Assembly (NCBI GenBank): GCA_951799405.1
Contig: OX637353.1
Location: 11,780,001 to 11,844,000 of the forward strand
From: Agapetus fuscipes
Taxonomy: Eukaryota > Arthropoda > Insecta > Trichoptera > Glossosomatidae
Length of the DNA: 64,000 nt
Direction of reading: 5' to 3'
Within the stretch, counting starts at the first letter, position 1, and each line of letters starts with the position of its first letter. A model generated the notes under the pieces. It ran no database searches. It saw only the letters and a list, made by a program, of their open reading frames with translations, and had not been told where the DNA came from. The position numbers and the translations under genes are program-made. Positions 19,735 to 30,085 of the stretch are shown piece after piece.

Positions 19735-20195
19735 ATGTTACTTACTATATTAGTACTGTAGTGTTTATAGGTTCAGATAGTCTCTGAATTAAAACATACT
19801 GGTCTTCTTTCTGGATATTTATTTTCACTTCATTTATTTTACAGTTAACATTTATTTTTAACACTTTTAGCAACTCAAATTTATTTTCACAGTTCAGCAC
19901 CTCACACACTCTTCAATCAAAGGCGACTATCTGTCTGTCCTTATGCACCCAATTTTGCTCCTTATATACCCTAGAGACATAAGTCTCTAGGGGCCAATTT
20001 GCCAACAAACTCTCGAACGTTCTACCAGCTTCAAGAGTACAAAGGGATTATTTCATTTATAGATTTCTTAAGCCTATAATAATTATTGCTTCCTACGATG
20101 TACACCTATATTAATCTAGTATTTACATAACACTTTAATAAATAATGCTACCTACGATGTACACCTATATATACACCTACGATTTACATAACAGT
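19735..20195 (-). mobile_element. Putative solo LTR with TATA-like box
   Basis: On the minus strand the segment starts TGTTATGTAAAT, duplicates about 57 bp (TGTTATGTAAAT ... GTGTACATCGTAGG, twice), has CTCTAGGGTATATAAGG as a promoter-like box (reverse of about 19960-19977), several AATAAA-type signals and ends near GTAAGTAACA. This layout fits an LTR. Neither boundary is proven and no target duplication was found. Confidence 0.4.
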
Positions 20196-20434
20196 ACTTT
20201 TATTTAAGGGTACACCTTCTGTTATAATATGACGTCACGCAAGATGGCGAAATTCGGGAAATATTGAAACGAATGCCTACCTGAGATCTATTCCGGTGGA
20301 TACCTTTCATGGTTCAGTGGCGTGGCGAAATTTATTCATATGTCCGGATAAAACGATTCCCTACGCGATCTGAAAACAATATCCAGTTTCTGCCGAGTCA
20401 TCGCACGCCCCTGTACGCGATGCACAACCCGTGC
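20196..20434. other. No gene seen
   Basis: Unassigned, GC-richer than its surroundings. Confidence 0.3.
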
Positions 20435-20615
20435 CCTCAGTGCTTGTTTGGCGTATCTACCAGTTAATTCAATTAGACGACCTTTCAATGAAACTTTCTT
20501 AAGAATCACACTCTAAACAATCTGAGCGTAAAAAAACGTAACACACGACAACGTGAGAGTGGTTTTAAATATTTCTACTATCAATTTCTAGTTTTCATAA
20601 TTGGTCCAGTATACA
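20435..20615 (-). mobile_element. MITE-E, one end missing
   Basis: Starts CCCTCAGTGCTTGTTTGGCG, contains CTTAAGAATCACACTC and CATAATTGGTCCAG, then stops before the second terminal repeat. Confidence 0.75.
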
Positions 20616-20840
20616 TTTAAAAAAAAAAGATTTGTGAAGAAGAATGCAGTTCACCAATCTATTGTTTACCTGGCCAGTTGCCTTCATGCGAAAGCAGAAA
20701 CTTATGAGCATGCAATGCCATCTGTTGAGCCAGGGTCGAAGTTATGGTCAAATAGGCCAGACGTGATTCGAACCAACGTTATTCTGTTAGGTTTAGGTTG
20801 GAATTACGGTCGTTTGACAGATTAACAATAATTTATAACA

Positions 20841-21091
20841 TTCCTTGACTTAAAGGTTGGTATGAAGCTGACCACCAATACTATAAAAAATAGTTCACTT
20901 TGCCAATGCCCCCCCCTGTGTCAGGGAAGGTCGGCCAAAGTTGTAGGGCTTATGTTCATTTGAGGGTTAAATTTTATTTGTAAGTACACATTCAGCATTT
21001 GTAAGCGCGAACAACACGTGTTGGTTTTTGGGAATGCATTTGATAATTTTTAGTTTTACATGTTAATATATCTTTGCAACTTAGATTATAG
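20841..21091 (+). repeat. L3U, full length
   Basis: Starts at the discrete 5' end TTCCTTGACTTAAAGGTTGG and ends TTGCAACTTAGATTATAGAT. A palindrome adjoins its tail directly. Confidence 0.85.
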
Positions 21092-21370
21092 ATAACTACA
21101 CAGTTTTTTTTATCGAATATTACACGAACCGTTATAAGAGAACTTACATTATTCTCGACGTTTCGATAGCGACGTAGCTAACGTCTTCAGGAGACACCCT
21201 CTCTGCACGACGACTGAGGATGAACTGAGGAGCACGATAAAGTTCATCCTCAGTCGCCGTGCAGAGAGGATGTCTCCTGAAGACGTTAGCTACTTACGAA
21301 ACCTCGAGAATAATGCAAGTTCTCTTATAACGGTTCGTGTAATATCCGATAAAAAAAACTGTGTAGTTAT
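21092..21370. repeat. Near-perfect 279-bp foldback palindrome
   Basis: Left arm 21092-21226 and right arm 21241-21370 are reverse complements over nearly their entire length, with a 14-nt spacer and a 5-nt indel plus a few mismatches. Each arm carries CTCCTGAAGACGTTAGCTAC followed by GAAAC and CTCGAGAAT, i.e. a CUGAAGA...GAAA hammerhead-like core with TCTC/GAGA able to form stem I. Non-coding. Confidence 0.9.
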
Positions 21371-21448
21371 AATTATTGTAAAAAACGTTATTCTGTTCCA
21401 AATACGCTAGTCAGGAATAGCGACTTGACTTCCTCGGCCGTAACACCG

Positions 21449-21515
21449 ACGTACAAACATTACTCATGTGAAATTACATCTGACGGACATAAGACAAACA
21501 AGCACTAAAGTGACA
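21449..21515 (-). mobile_element. MITE-E terminal fragment
   Basis: ACAAACATTACTCATGTGAAA to CATAAGACAAACAAGCACTAAAG, one terminus of MITE-E. Confidence 0.7.
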
Positions 21516-21800
21516 AACCGTGCCACGAGTATAAAACATCACGTCTCATCCCAACGATCACGTAAATCTTAAAAAAATGTATGTAAACTAATTCACTCAC
21601 TGGGAGTGCTGCCGTGTCTTCGTACATTTGTGATTCACGCTATCGAAGGGAGTTTATATAAGTAATTTTATACTTGGGGTATAGTATGTGAAGGTGGAAG
21701 AATAGCCTCTGCATGCGAAAAGGGAATATCGATCTTGTCATTTCTGATAAATTAAATTGCAAATTTCATAGTTTGTTATTCATGTTTGTATTTCATGTTT
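21516..21800. other. No gene seen
   Basis: No supported feature. Confidence 0.3.
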
Positions 21801-22296
21801 GACCGGTCCGTAGCTCAGTGGTAACACTGCGGACTCTGAATGGGAAGGTTGTGGGTTCGATTCCCGGCGGAGCACAAAAAATATTCCATTTATATTTTCA
21901 AATTTGCTCTTCGCCGGGTTGAAAAGTTCATAAAACCTTTACCAATGACCGGTCACCAAAAGTCCATCCAGCCTTACAGCAAACTGGGTCTTGCCTGAGA
22001 ATCGGCGCTTTGTAGCGACGACGATCAAGCTCTTAAAAAGGTCGATAGCTCAATTGGTAGAATGCTTGCATTCCATGCCGAGAGCAAGGGTTCGATCTCA
22101 AAGGTTTACTCAGCCTTCACAAGAAATGAGAACCAGCCCCCCCGGGAGCTGGGAAACCCCCACTTCATCTGAAAGTGGTTGGTGTGAGGCCGGCCCTCTT
22201 ACCTGTAAAAGTGTAGAAGCGCCACATGCGACCCCTTCGGGGATAACGCAGGCAAGAAGTTACACTATATGTGTAGCTTAGTTACGTTTTTTTTTA
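21801..22296 (+). repeat. C-B dimeric SINE (copy 2, best preserved)
   Basis: SINE-C head (GACCGGTCCGTAGCTCAGTGG, B box GGGTTCGATTCCC) and body to TAGCGACGACGATCAAGC, then the second head at about 22040 (GATAGCTCAATTGGTAGAATG, B box GGGTTCGATCTC), body GAGAACCAGCCCCCC, and the end GTGTAGCTTAGTTACG-T(n). A TTTT lies in the first body (about 21895), so full-length Pol III transcription would need read-through. Confidence 0.9.
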
Positions 22297-22599
22297 TAGT
22301 TTGAACCTTAAGAAGCTATCGTCCAAAAACGCTGTCGAGTTGTAAGCGCTATATACGTAGTGGCGAGTTGAACCTATGTAGTCTTATAGTATATTTATTT
22401 ATGCCCTAAAATTTAGGGCCTAAATCATTGTAGAAAGAATGTCTCACATTGCAATTGAAACAGTGCAATGAAAGTATAAATTAAAGACTGAGTGCAAAAC
22501 GTCGTACCCTGTAAGTGCAAAAAATAATCATTTTTTGCTTTGTGTGTCACGACATTGTTTGGTTAATTTATTTGGTGAGCGTCTCCTAAAAATTAGCTA
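22297..22599. other. No gene seen
   Basis: No supported feature. Confidence 0.3.
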
Positions 22600-22768
22600 A
22601 CTGTGCCAATGTCACCCCAGTTTCAAGGAAGGTTGGCAAGAGTAATGTTTATTTGTGGTTGTTTTTTTATGTTGCAAGTCCACATGCAGCACGTGTAAGC
22701 GCGAACTTATACGTGTGTGCTTACGAAAATCTTAAATGTAATGTACTTTTGAAACTTAGATTATTGTT
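22600..22768 (+). repeat. L3U, 5'-truncated
   Basis: GTGCCAATGTCACCCCAG through GTGTAAGCGCGAACTTATACG to GAAACTTAGATTATTG. Confidence 0.75.
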
Positions 22769-22792
22769 ATAATAATAATTACTCCATATCTG

Positions 22793-23092
22793 TCCGGTCA
22801 ATAGCTCAATTGGTAGAGTGCTTGGATTCCATGCCGTGAGCTCGGGCTCGAATCCCACCAAGGGTGTCAGAAATGATTTCCCGTTTTAGTGTTTATTTTA
22901 AACCCAAAAATAAAAAACCGACAACGTTTATTAAGCCTTTACAAGAATTGAGTACCAGCCCCCTCGAGATCTGGAAAAATCCCCACTTCAACTGAAGCGG
23001 TTGGTGTCCCTTACCTGTAAGAATAAAAAGGTTCCACTCGCCCTTTTAGTAGTGACACTATAATATATTGTGTAGCTTAGTTGGGGTTTTAT
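22793..23092 (+). repeat. SINE-A, diverged
   Basis: Head CCGGTCAATAGCTCAATTGG, body GTCAGAAATGATTTCCCG and CAAGAATTGAGTACCAGC, and the end GTGTAGCTTAGTTGGGG. Part of the 3' hairpin block is deleted. Confidence 0.8.
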
Positions 23093-23440
23093 TTAACAAT
23101 AAATTTACTTCATAAGTGAATCTGTTTTAATTGAATGTAAAACAAAAAAATATTCGAAATAATTTATTTTATTCTGCCATTTTGATTTCACCATTGCAAT
23201 CATAGCGCATACAATACACTCAGAGTGTAATCCCCATATTTGCATAAAACCCTTGGACGAGTATTGCAAGGAAGGCACTATTACTGTGGGACCCGCAGAG
23301 GTCTGTCGAAGTGCCCAATGAGAATAAAGTTATGGCAACCTCTAGAATTCTTGTTCAGAAGATGCTTTTGCCTGTAACGCCGCAACAAACCATCGCTCCT
23401 GAGTGTCATTCTTGCACGTTTATTCATAAGTGGACTTTAA
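23093..23440. other. No gene seen
   Basis: Unassigned. Positions 23438-23440 are the TAA duplication of the next MITE. Confidence 0.3.
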
Positions 23441-23680
23441 GGGCCTGTTGCACCAACCTCCAATCAATATTTGATTGAAACATCAAATTTGATTGCTTAG
23501 TTCTGGTCAGGACCTCGGTTAAATATTTCTCGAAAGTTGGTCAAAATGTGATGGAATTTCAACAGGAAATATGATTCACATCAGCTGACTTACGTATATG
23601 CAATCAATTGTTTGATTTGAAAGGGAGAAATCACACTTAATTTTGATTTTCGTCTGATTGGAGTTTGGTGCAGCAGGCTC
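23441..23680. mobile_element. PIF/Harbinger-type MITE (MITE-M copy 1)
   Basis: 240 bp with termini GGGCCTGTTGCACCAACC and (reverse) GAGCCTGCTGCACCAAAC, followed by shared CTCCAATCA. TAA flanks both ends (23438-23440, 23681-23683), the 3-bp duplication typical of PIF/Harbinger. Non-coding. Confidence 0.85.
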
Positions 23681-23775
23681 TAAGGAATAATTCCAAGAGG
23701 GGCATCATCAATGATGGGTTCTTTTTTGCTGAGCTTGATTGGCAAATACTCATTTTACCGCGTTCAATTTAAAAA

Positions 23776-24060
23776 AAAAAAACTGGTTATTTATTGCAGA
23801 TGCGGGGCACATTCAGTTCGTACACAGAGTTGCTTTTGAACTGTATAGCTCGCCGGCTTAGATACAAGTCTAGATACAGAGCATCTTGGTTTCTATTTAA
23901 AGGTGAGAATAAGGGTTATTCTCGAATCATTGAGAACTGGTACATGCAAAATTTTGCCAAAATATTCGAGTAAACGCTCGCATAGTCTCAAGAAAATACA
24001 AATACAACTCATACAGACACACAATTACTCATTTGCAAGAGTATGTTATAAACTTTATCC
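23776..24060 (-). mobile_element. LTR-1 relic
   Basis: GGCACATTCAGTTCGTACACAG, GCTCGCCGGCTTAGATACAAG and CAAAATTTTGCCAAAATATTCG match the 33.9-kb LTR-1 in the same orientation. The terminal TGTTACGAA end is decayed. Confidence 0.55.
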
Positions 24061-24205
24061 CGGTATTTTCAACGTTAGTACAATGACTTTATACAGAGTG
24101 AAAAAGACGCATTTGATGTCAATTGTGTGGGTAGTTTTTTTTTAAGTCACTTAGGTTTACTAACTATAAAAAACCAAACTAAGCTGTCTTCTTTATTTGT
24201 ATAAT

Positions 24206-24440
24206 ATAGGTTGGTATGAGTCTGACCACACATACTGTAAAAAGAGGTTCACTTTGCCAATATCACCCTTGTTTCAAGGTAGGTCGGCAAAAGTTGCAGG
24301 GCTTATGCTCATTGAAGGCTTGGATTTTAATTTGCACATGCAGCATTTGTAAGTGCAAATTTACACGTGTCTGTAAGCGGGCGTGCATTTAGTATGAATT
24401 TCAAATGTCAATATATCTTTGCAGCTTAGATTATAGATTA
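24206..24440 (+). repeat. L3U, near full length
   Basis: ATAGGTTGGTATGAGTCTGACC to GCAGCTTAGATTATAGATTA. Confidence 0.85.
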
Positions 24441-25076
24441 TTCAAGAACGCAAACCAAAAAAATTATGTATTTGCTATTGCGTAGGTTAATAAAGCTCAT
24501 GAAAAAAAAAACTCCTAAAATACATCACGCAAGATTGTTGAATGTTTAGTTATCGTGTCTTGCGGGCACGAGTGTCTACGCTGTCATTGGCTATGGAACT
24601 AGGGCCACCTGTATTGGATCCTCGTCGACTCGTATTGCTTACCTGAGTGGCATTAGAAGCAGCACAACCAGAGAGGCACCCAAAAGCTGGGACATGCATA
24701 CGGGCAATGAATAGCAGAACAATTGAGTCGTACCGAACCAAAATCAACAATCTAAGATTTATTTTGAAAATTAGTTAAGTATGTAAAAATTCAAGAAAAG
24801 TTTTCTCATCTTGTTTATATATTTATCTGTTTTTTTTTAAATAAGCTAGATTGGCAACTTCGGTTCTTTAGTACTCAATTCATATTTTGGAATTTGTGTT
24901 TGAAAACCAATCAGAAATTCATTAAACTTAACAATAATAGAACTGGAAGAAGGACACTTAAATAAAGCCAGAATTTTCGAAATATTAATTTTTCAGTTGT
25001 TTTGTTCTTACAGAGTATTATGTACAATTATCTACAATCTATGCTTTAAATAACGTGAATTTTTTTTTTTCATAAG
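24441..25076. other. No gene seen
   Basis: A 66-codon minus-strand frame at 24550-24750 is Ser/Arg-rich and matches nothing I know. The rest is AT-rich. Confidence 0.35.
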
Positions 25077-25285
25077 AAATGCATGCCCTCAAGTAGACAC
25101 GCTAAAGTTTGAGCTTGCACATGCTGCATGTAAAGTTATAAAATAAATATCCACACCTCAAATGAACATATCTAAGCCCTGCATCTCTCACCACTCTACC
25201 ATGTAATATGTAAACAAATATGTGAACCATTTTTTACAATATGTACGAGTTGTCAGCATCATACCAACCTGTAAATCAAGAAACA
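25077..25285 (-). repeat. L3U, diverged
   Basis: GAAATGCATGCCCTCAAGTAG to CATACCAACCTGTAAATCAAG with several indels. It abuts the SINE-A end on its 5' side. Confidence 0.7.
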
Positions 25286-25287
25286 AA

Positions 25288-25558
25288 ACGCAACTTAGCT
25301 ACGCATATAGTGTTACTTCTTGTCGCGTTATCCCCGAAAGCCTTACGCCAACCGATCCAGTTGAATTGGGGTTTTCCTAGCTCCCGAGGGGGCTGGTACT
25401 ATTTCTTGTGAAGGCTAAGTAAACTTAGCTGATATTTTATTTTAGGGGTTGAAATAAACACCGAAATGCTAAATCATTTCTGACACCTTCGGTGGGATCC
25501 AAACCCGGGCTCACAGCATGGAATGCAAGCACTCTACCGATTGAGCTATCGACTGGAC
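25288..25558 (-). repeat. SINE-A
   Basis: Reverse copy: ACGCAACTTAGCTACGCATAT, GGGCTGGTACTATTTCTTGTG, GGTGGGATCCAAACCCGGGC (B box) and GAGCTATCGACTGGAC. A short deletion lies after GTTATCCCCGAA. Confidence 0.85.
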
Positions 25559-26172
25559 AAACAAAACTATATGAAAAACCAAAAAAAAAAAATAACCACC
25601 CTCCCAAGAATGCAAGTTGACAATGAAATCTAAAATAAAAATTTCAACACCTTGGCCGTTAACATTTAAAATCACTCACTATTTTGTTCTTTAACAATTC
25701 TCTCTTTTCATGATGACTCTTGATAACGAACTAGATTTAAAAAAATATATTTTTTGAGAATTTGAAGCGTCTGTCTCTTTTTTTTATACGGGATGCTTCT
25801 ATGTCTTGCAACAATGTGCTATAGGTAACAGCCGGATGGCTGGATCCAGACGTGAGCAAACTTCTGAGCGTAGCAACCAGCCAGCCGGGTTGCTGCAATT
25901 TGCCACAAATGAAAAGTTACCCAGCTCCCTAATACGACTACACTTTGCAGTTTCAAAGAATGACTGACAGCACCTTAGCGGATACTTACAAAGTAATGAC
26001 AAGCTGCGTACTCTGAACTCTTGAATCTAAAAGACAGAGGAATATTGTACGGAAACAATGTTTGTGTTCAGGTCCTTTATTTATGTAAATATACTTCTGT
26101 CTGCGTAAGTAACGTGAATAAAACGTGACTATGTTACACATATTGTGAAACTTTTTGCGTTTTGTGTAACAT
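25559..26172. other. No gene seen
   Basis: AT-rich. A 67-codon minus frame at 25799-26002 has no recognisable features. Confidence 0.3.
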
Positions 26173-26348
26173 GTGACGATTGGAACCTAGGTAAAGGGGC
26201 CAGCCTTACGCTAACCACTTCAGTTAAAGTGGAGGTTTCCCAGTTTCCGCGGGGGCTGGTTTTGTGAAGACTGATTGGGGTATGGCATTCAAACCAGAGC
26301 TCTCGGTATGGAATGCAAGCAATCTACCAGCTGAGCTATCAACCGGAC
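26173..26348 (-). repeat. SINE-A/B fragment with internal deletions
   Basis: GGGGCCAGCCTTACGC, GTGGAGGTTTCCCAG, then the head side (GGTATGGAATGCAAGC, GAGCTATCAACCGGAC). Confidence 0.7.
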
Positions 26349-26428
26349 ATTTTACTAGCATAGTCGTCACTACAAAGTAGGTACTAATTCTCAAGCAAGA
26401 TCCAGTTGAAAATAAATATGTATACGCA

Positions 26429-26672
26429 GATCTATAATCTAAGCTGCAAGGATATGTTAACATTTAAGGCTCATATGAAATGCATGCCTACAGACAGGCA
26501 CATGTAGGTTCGCGCCTACACATTCCGCATTTGTGCACACAAATAAAGAAAACCTCACATGGACATAAACCTTGCAACTCCTGCCGCCGTTCCCTGAACC
26601 GGGGTGGCATTGGCAAAAGTGAACCGATTTTTACAGCACGGGTGGTCAGCCTCGTACCAACCTATCAGTCAA
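26429..26672 (-). repeat. L3U, full length
   Basis: ATCTATAATCTAAGCTGCAAGG to ACCAACCTATCAGTCAAGGAG. Confidence 0.85.
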
Positions 26673-26702
26673 GGAGATACTTTTGAAAAAATATTTATTT
26701 CT

Positions 26703-26893
26703 AAAAATACCAGCAAGGCTTACTCAGCCTTCACAAGAAATGATGGAAAACCCCCAGTTCAACTAAAGTGGTTGGCGTGAGGCAGGCTCCTATACCCGTA
26801 AAAATAAACATGCCCCGAATCACCACATGTGACCTCTTCGGGGATAACGCAGGCAAGATGTTAGAATATATACGTAGCTTAGACGCAACACCT
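26703..26893 (+). repeat. SINE-B type body and tail fragment
   Basis: AATACCAGCAAGGCTTACTCAG, CCCCGAATCACCACATGTG and GATAACGCAGGCAAGATG. The GCAGGC and CCCGAATC variants are those of the dimer's second unit. No head. Confidence 0.7.
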
Positions 26894-27188
26894 TTTTATG
26901 ACTGACCATACTGGGGTCATCTCACCTAGAATCATTTGTGATCGAAGTGCCAAAGTTTGACCCCATAAATCACTGTCCCAAAGAGAGGTCACCCTCCAAT
27001 ACGGGGTCCGTACGTCTCTATCTATAACGTCACCCCTCTCTCCCATTCGGCAAGATGGAGCTGATTGGATTTCCTATGAACTGATTGCAAATAATGAAGC
27101 GACATTTGTAACAGAGAATAATCCGGGTGCGAATTTGTTGGCATTACTCCGATTGTTGTACACGTCTGAATTGATATTTTGTCATCTC

Positions 27189-27380
27189 TAGTGCTTGTTT
27201 GACTTATCTTCAATTTAATTGAAACATGACCTTTCAATTACATTTTACTAAAACACGATAATGTGAGAGTTGTTTGAAATATTCTTTAAATTCGGTTTTC
27301 ATTTTTTATAAGACTCATTTGTTCAATACACACACAAATATTGCTTATGTGAAATTATCTCTGATGGACAAGCATTAAGA
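27189..27380 (-). mobile_element. MITE-E, internally deleted
   Basis: CTAGTGCTTGTTTGACTTATC on one side, CTGATGGACAAGCATTAAG on the other. About 190 bp. Confidence 0.75.
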
Positions 27381-27555
27381 AACTGTTGTTATTTCTCGTA
27401 CATCCTCTCTGGAAACATCCATTCCAGAGGTGTCTCGTATGGTATGGAACACGCGAGATTAGGTCATTGGTCACGTATAAATACGGGCGGTGGTTCTGCG
27501 AATCATCAGTGATCCATTAACAGCGAAGCCGTGAAACCGCTAATACAGAAGCTAG

Positions 27556-27774
27556 TAGTGGCAAAGGGTGCCATACAACTCTATTCCCATCGGCTTCCCT
27601 TTTAAAATGAGGCAACAAAGTAGTTAAAAAATATAGGCTCAAAGTAAAAAAAATACATTTAAAACCAAAGAAACAATACGTATTTTTTCCCCATTAAAAC
27701 CATGCAGTCTACTTTATAATCATTTTAAAAGGGAAACCGATGGGAATCGAGTTGTATGGCACCCTTCGCCACTG
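27556..27774. mobile_element. hAT-type MITE (MITE-G copy 2)
   Basis: 219 bp, closely matching copy 1 in the same orientation (shared AAACCATGCAGTCTAC and AATACGTATTTTTTCC). Flanks GAAGCTAG (27548-27555) and GAAGCTAC (27775-27782) form an 8-bp duplication with one mismatch. Confidence 0.9.
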
Positions 27775-27802
27775 GAAGCTACAAAGTGAAACGTACTATG
27801 TA

Positions 27803-27908
27803 ATTATTATAATCTAAGTTGCAAAGATATATGAACATTCAAACTCATATCAAATGCATGCCCACAAGCAGACACGTATAAGTTTGCGCTTGCACATGCC
27901 GCATGTGA
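27803..27908 (-). repeat. L3U 3' fragment
   Basis: TATAATCTAAGTTGCAAAG to GCTTGCACATGCCGCATGTG. Confidence 0.75.
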
Positions 27909-28064
27909 TAAACAATGCTGCAAAGCAATGTTGAGATTGAAACAGAAGTAGGGAAAAGAGTTATTCATTGATGCTTTATTTCTTTCTGAGATTGTACGAT
28001 AATAAGCGACTCTCTCAAAAAGATCGCGTCGTCGCAGATATCAAAAGTCAAATATCCGATCTCT

Positions 28065-28800
28065 GCTGCGATCACATGGGAAAAGGGGTGGCAGTTAGAA
28101 CGGCACAGTGACGAAACGACACATGACATAACGACACATGATACAACAACAGTCAACACATGAAAGAACGACACAGTGACAAAAAGTCGTGCTTTTTCAT
28201 GTGCCATTTATGGTTTGTTCTGTTTTCGGTATGTTATTTTTTGTGATGTGATGTTTTGTCCTCGTGGAAAATCATATGAGAAAAGGGGTGACAAGATAGA
28301 ATGGTACAGTGACACATGACATAATGATACATGAAGGAACAACACATGGCAGAACGTAATATGAGAGAACAATACAATGACAGTATATCTCATGATAAAA
28401 CATAACAAACTGAAAAACAAACTGACCATAAACGGCACATGAAAAAACATCACATAACAAAATGACTTTTGTAATGTTTGTACAAGTGATGTACTGCTAT
28501 TGCGATTTTCTGTTATTTATCGTCATATCATGTGTCATTTTGTCACTGTGTCGTCCTTCATGTGTCATTCTGTCATGTGTCATTTTGTCACTGTATCGTT
28601 CCGTCATGTGTCATTTTGTCACTGTGTCGTTCCGTCATGTGTTATTTTGTCACTGTGTCGTTTTGTCAAGTGTATTTCTGTTATGTGTAGCTATGTCATG
28701 TGTCGTTCTGTCATGTGTCATTCTGTCATGTGTCATTCTGTCGTGTGTCGTTTTGTCGCTGTGTCATTCTAACATGGAACCGGGAAAAGGTGATATCCTT
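28065..28800. repeat. Foldback element made of a short minisatellite
   Basis: The right part (about 28510-28770) is a degenerate tandem array of CATGTGTCATTYTGTCACTG-like units. The left parts (about 28105-28190 and 28300-28385) carry the same units reversed (GACACATGACATAA, CACAGTGACGAAACGAC). A second inverted pair flanks the centre: TTTTTCATGTGCCATTTATGG against CCATAAACGGCACATG. Edges share GGGAAAAGGGGTG and CCGGGAAAAGGTG. Long Cys/Ser/Val-rich frames here are by-products of the array. Confidence 0.8.
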
Positions 28801-29171
28801 TCTATTCAACTGGGAAAACCATTCCATCGGAAAATGCGCCTTTGGCAGTCGAAGAGACAAGTGCTCTAGTATACAATTTAATACGCACTCAACAATCGCG
28901 TAGACAGAAAAAATATATGAAATAAGCTACAGTGCCTCCAGTGAATGAATTAATTTATATACATTTTTAGATTGTTGAGTATATACTAAATTCTCGGGAT
29001 GAAACTCGAAAAAAAAGTAAGGCAAAACATATTTCCACTTGGAGTACAGAATCTTTTTTTTTCAAGTGGCAAAAATTCACTGTATAAAAATTGAATTTCC
29101 ATAGCAGAGTTTCTTAATGATACAAAAAAAAAAAAAACAAGATTGCTCTAATGGACTAGTTAGAACGTAAT
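28801..29171. other. No gene seen
   Basis: AT-rich, no supported feature. Confidence 0.3.
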
Positions 29172-29310
29172 CTTGTAAATAGCTCAGTTGATAGAATATT
29201 ATGTTTGCGTTCAAAACAGGAGGGCTAGGGTTCGAATCCCACCACGTGTGTTTGACATAACTTACAGTCAGCGTTTTAAAAAAACCTCAATTGTTGGTAG
29301 AACCTTTTTG
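29172..29310 (+). repeat. tRNA-like SINE head, diverged variant (1)
   Basis: AATAGCTCAGTTGATAGAATAT (A box) and GGGTTCGAATCCCACC (B box), then a GTCAGCGTTTTAAAAAAACC stretch. It is immediately followed by a second related unit, giving a tandem pair. Confidence 0.6.
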
Positions 29311-29580
29311 GTTGATAGCTCAGTTGGTAGAGTGCATGCGTTGAAAGCCAGAAGGCTAACGTTCGAATCCTACCATCCTCGTCAGCGTTTTAATTAAACC
29401 TTAATTGTAGTACCAGAATGGTTGACTCAACCTTCGCAAGAAGTTAAAAAATCCTCCCTCAAGAATGGGAAACTTTCACTTAACGTTCAGGGGTGACCGT
29501 AAGGCTGGTAATCTAATTGGTAAAAATAAATATGTTAGTAACATTAATTTAATTGATATGCAGCTAAGTTGCGGTGCATG
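29311..29580 (+). repeat. tRNA-like SINE, diverged SINE-A relative (2)
   Basis: GATAGCTCAGTTGGTAGAGTG and CGTTCGAATCCTACC head. The body (GACTCAACCTTCGCAAGAAG, AATGGGAAACTTTCACTTAAC) and end (GCAGCTAAGTTGCGG) are recognisably SINE-A-like. Confidence 0.65.
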
Positions 29581-29815
29581 GTATGTATTTTAATGGAGAA
29601 CAAAAAAAGCTAGTGTGGAAAATTGTTGCGTCACTCGGCCGTGGCCAGATCGTTTACCATATAGAATAATGCATCGTGTTTTTACTTTTTAAAGATCCTT
29701 ATAGTAGCTCTGCAGAAGAAAGAAACTATAAATGCGCCCACACTGTTCGATTAAAAATGTCCCAAACGTTTGCCTACATTTAATTCAACATAAATGAAAT
29801 TTTCTTATAGCTATC

Positions 29816-30085
29816 AGGAGATACGTAGACGCACTAATTTAAAGTGGCGCTTGGCTGGTGACGTCGCAAGGCAGGACCATGACAGGTGGCCAAAAAGGAT
29901 CGTCCAGTGGCGATCCAGGATGTCCAAGTGGGGAGCGGGAAGACCCCAACTGAGATAGCTGGACCACATCAAGGGAACTGAAGGAACAGAGGATGGCTGA
30001 ACACAACAGCCGATAGACAGGATGGAGAGGATTGGAGGAAGCCTTAGTCCAGGAGTGGACTGATAAAGGCTGAGGAAGAAAAATA
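29816..30085 (+). pseudogene. LINE C-terminal fragment (RTE-like)
   Basis: Translation LKWRLAGDVARQDHDRWPKR, then GAGRPQLR, LDHIKGTEG, and an R(stop)RMERIGGSL end. WAGHVARQDDRW then GRPxxRW...DDI is the common end of RTE-type endonuclease-reverse transcriptases. Two stops, and no RT core. Confidence 0.7.

Noticed and set aside
28500..28790. CRISPR-like array
   Set aside because: Units are contiguous with no unique spacers, the array has mirrored copies, and the sequence is clearly from an animal genome.
28462..28903. Overlapping Cys/Ser/Val-rich ORFs up to 135 codons
   Set aside because: They are translations of the CATGTGTCATT-type minisatellite in several frames, and the antisense frames look the same. 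No protein evidence.
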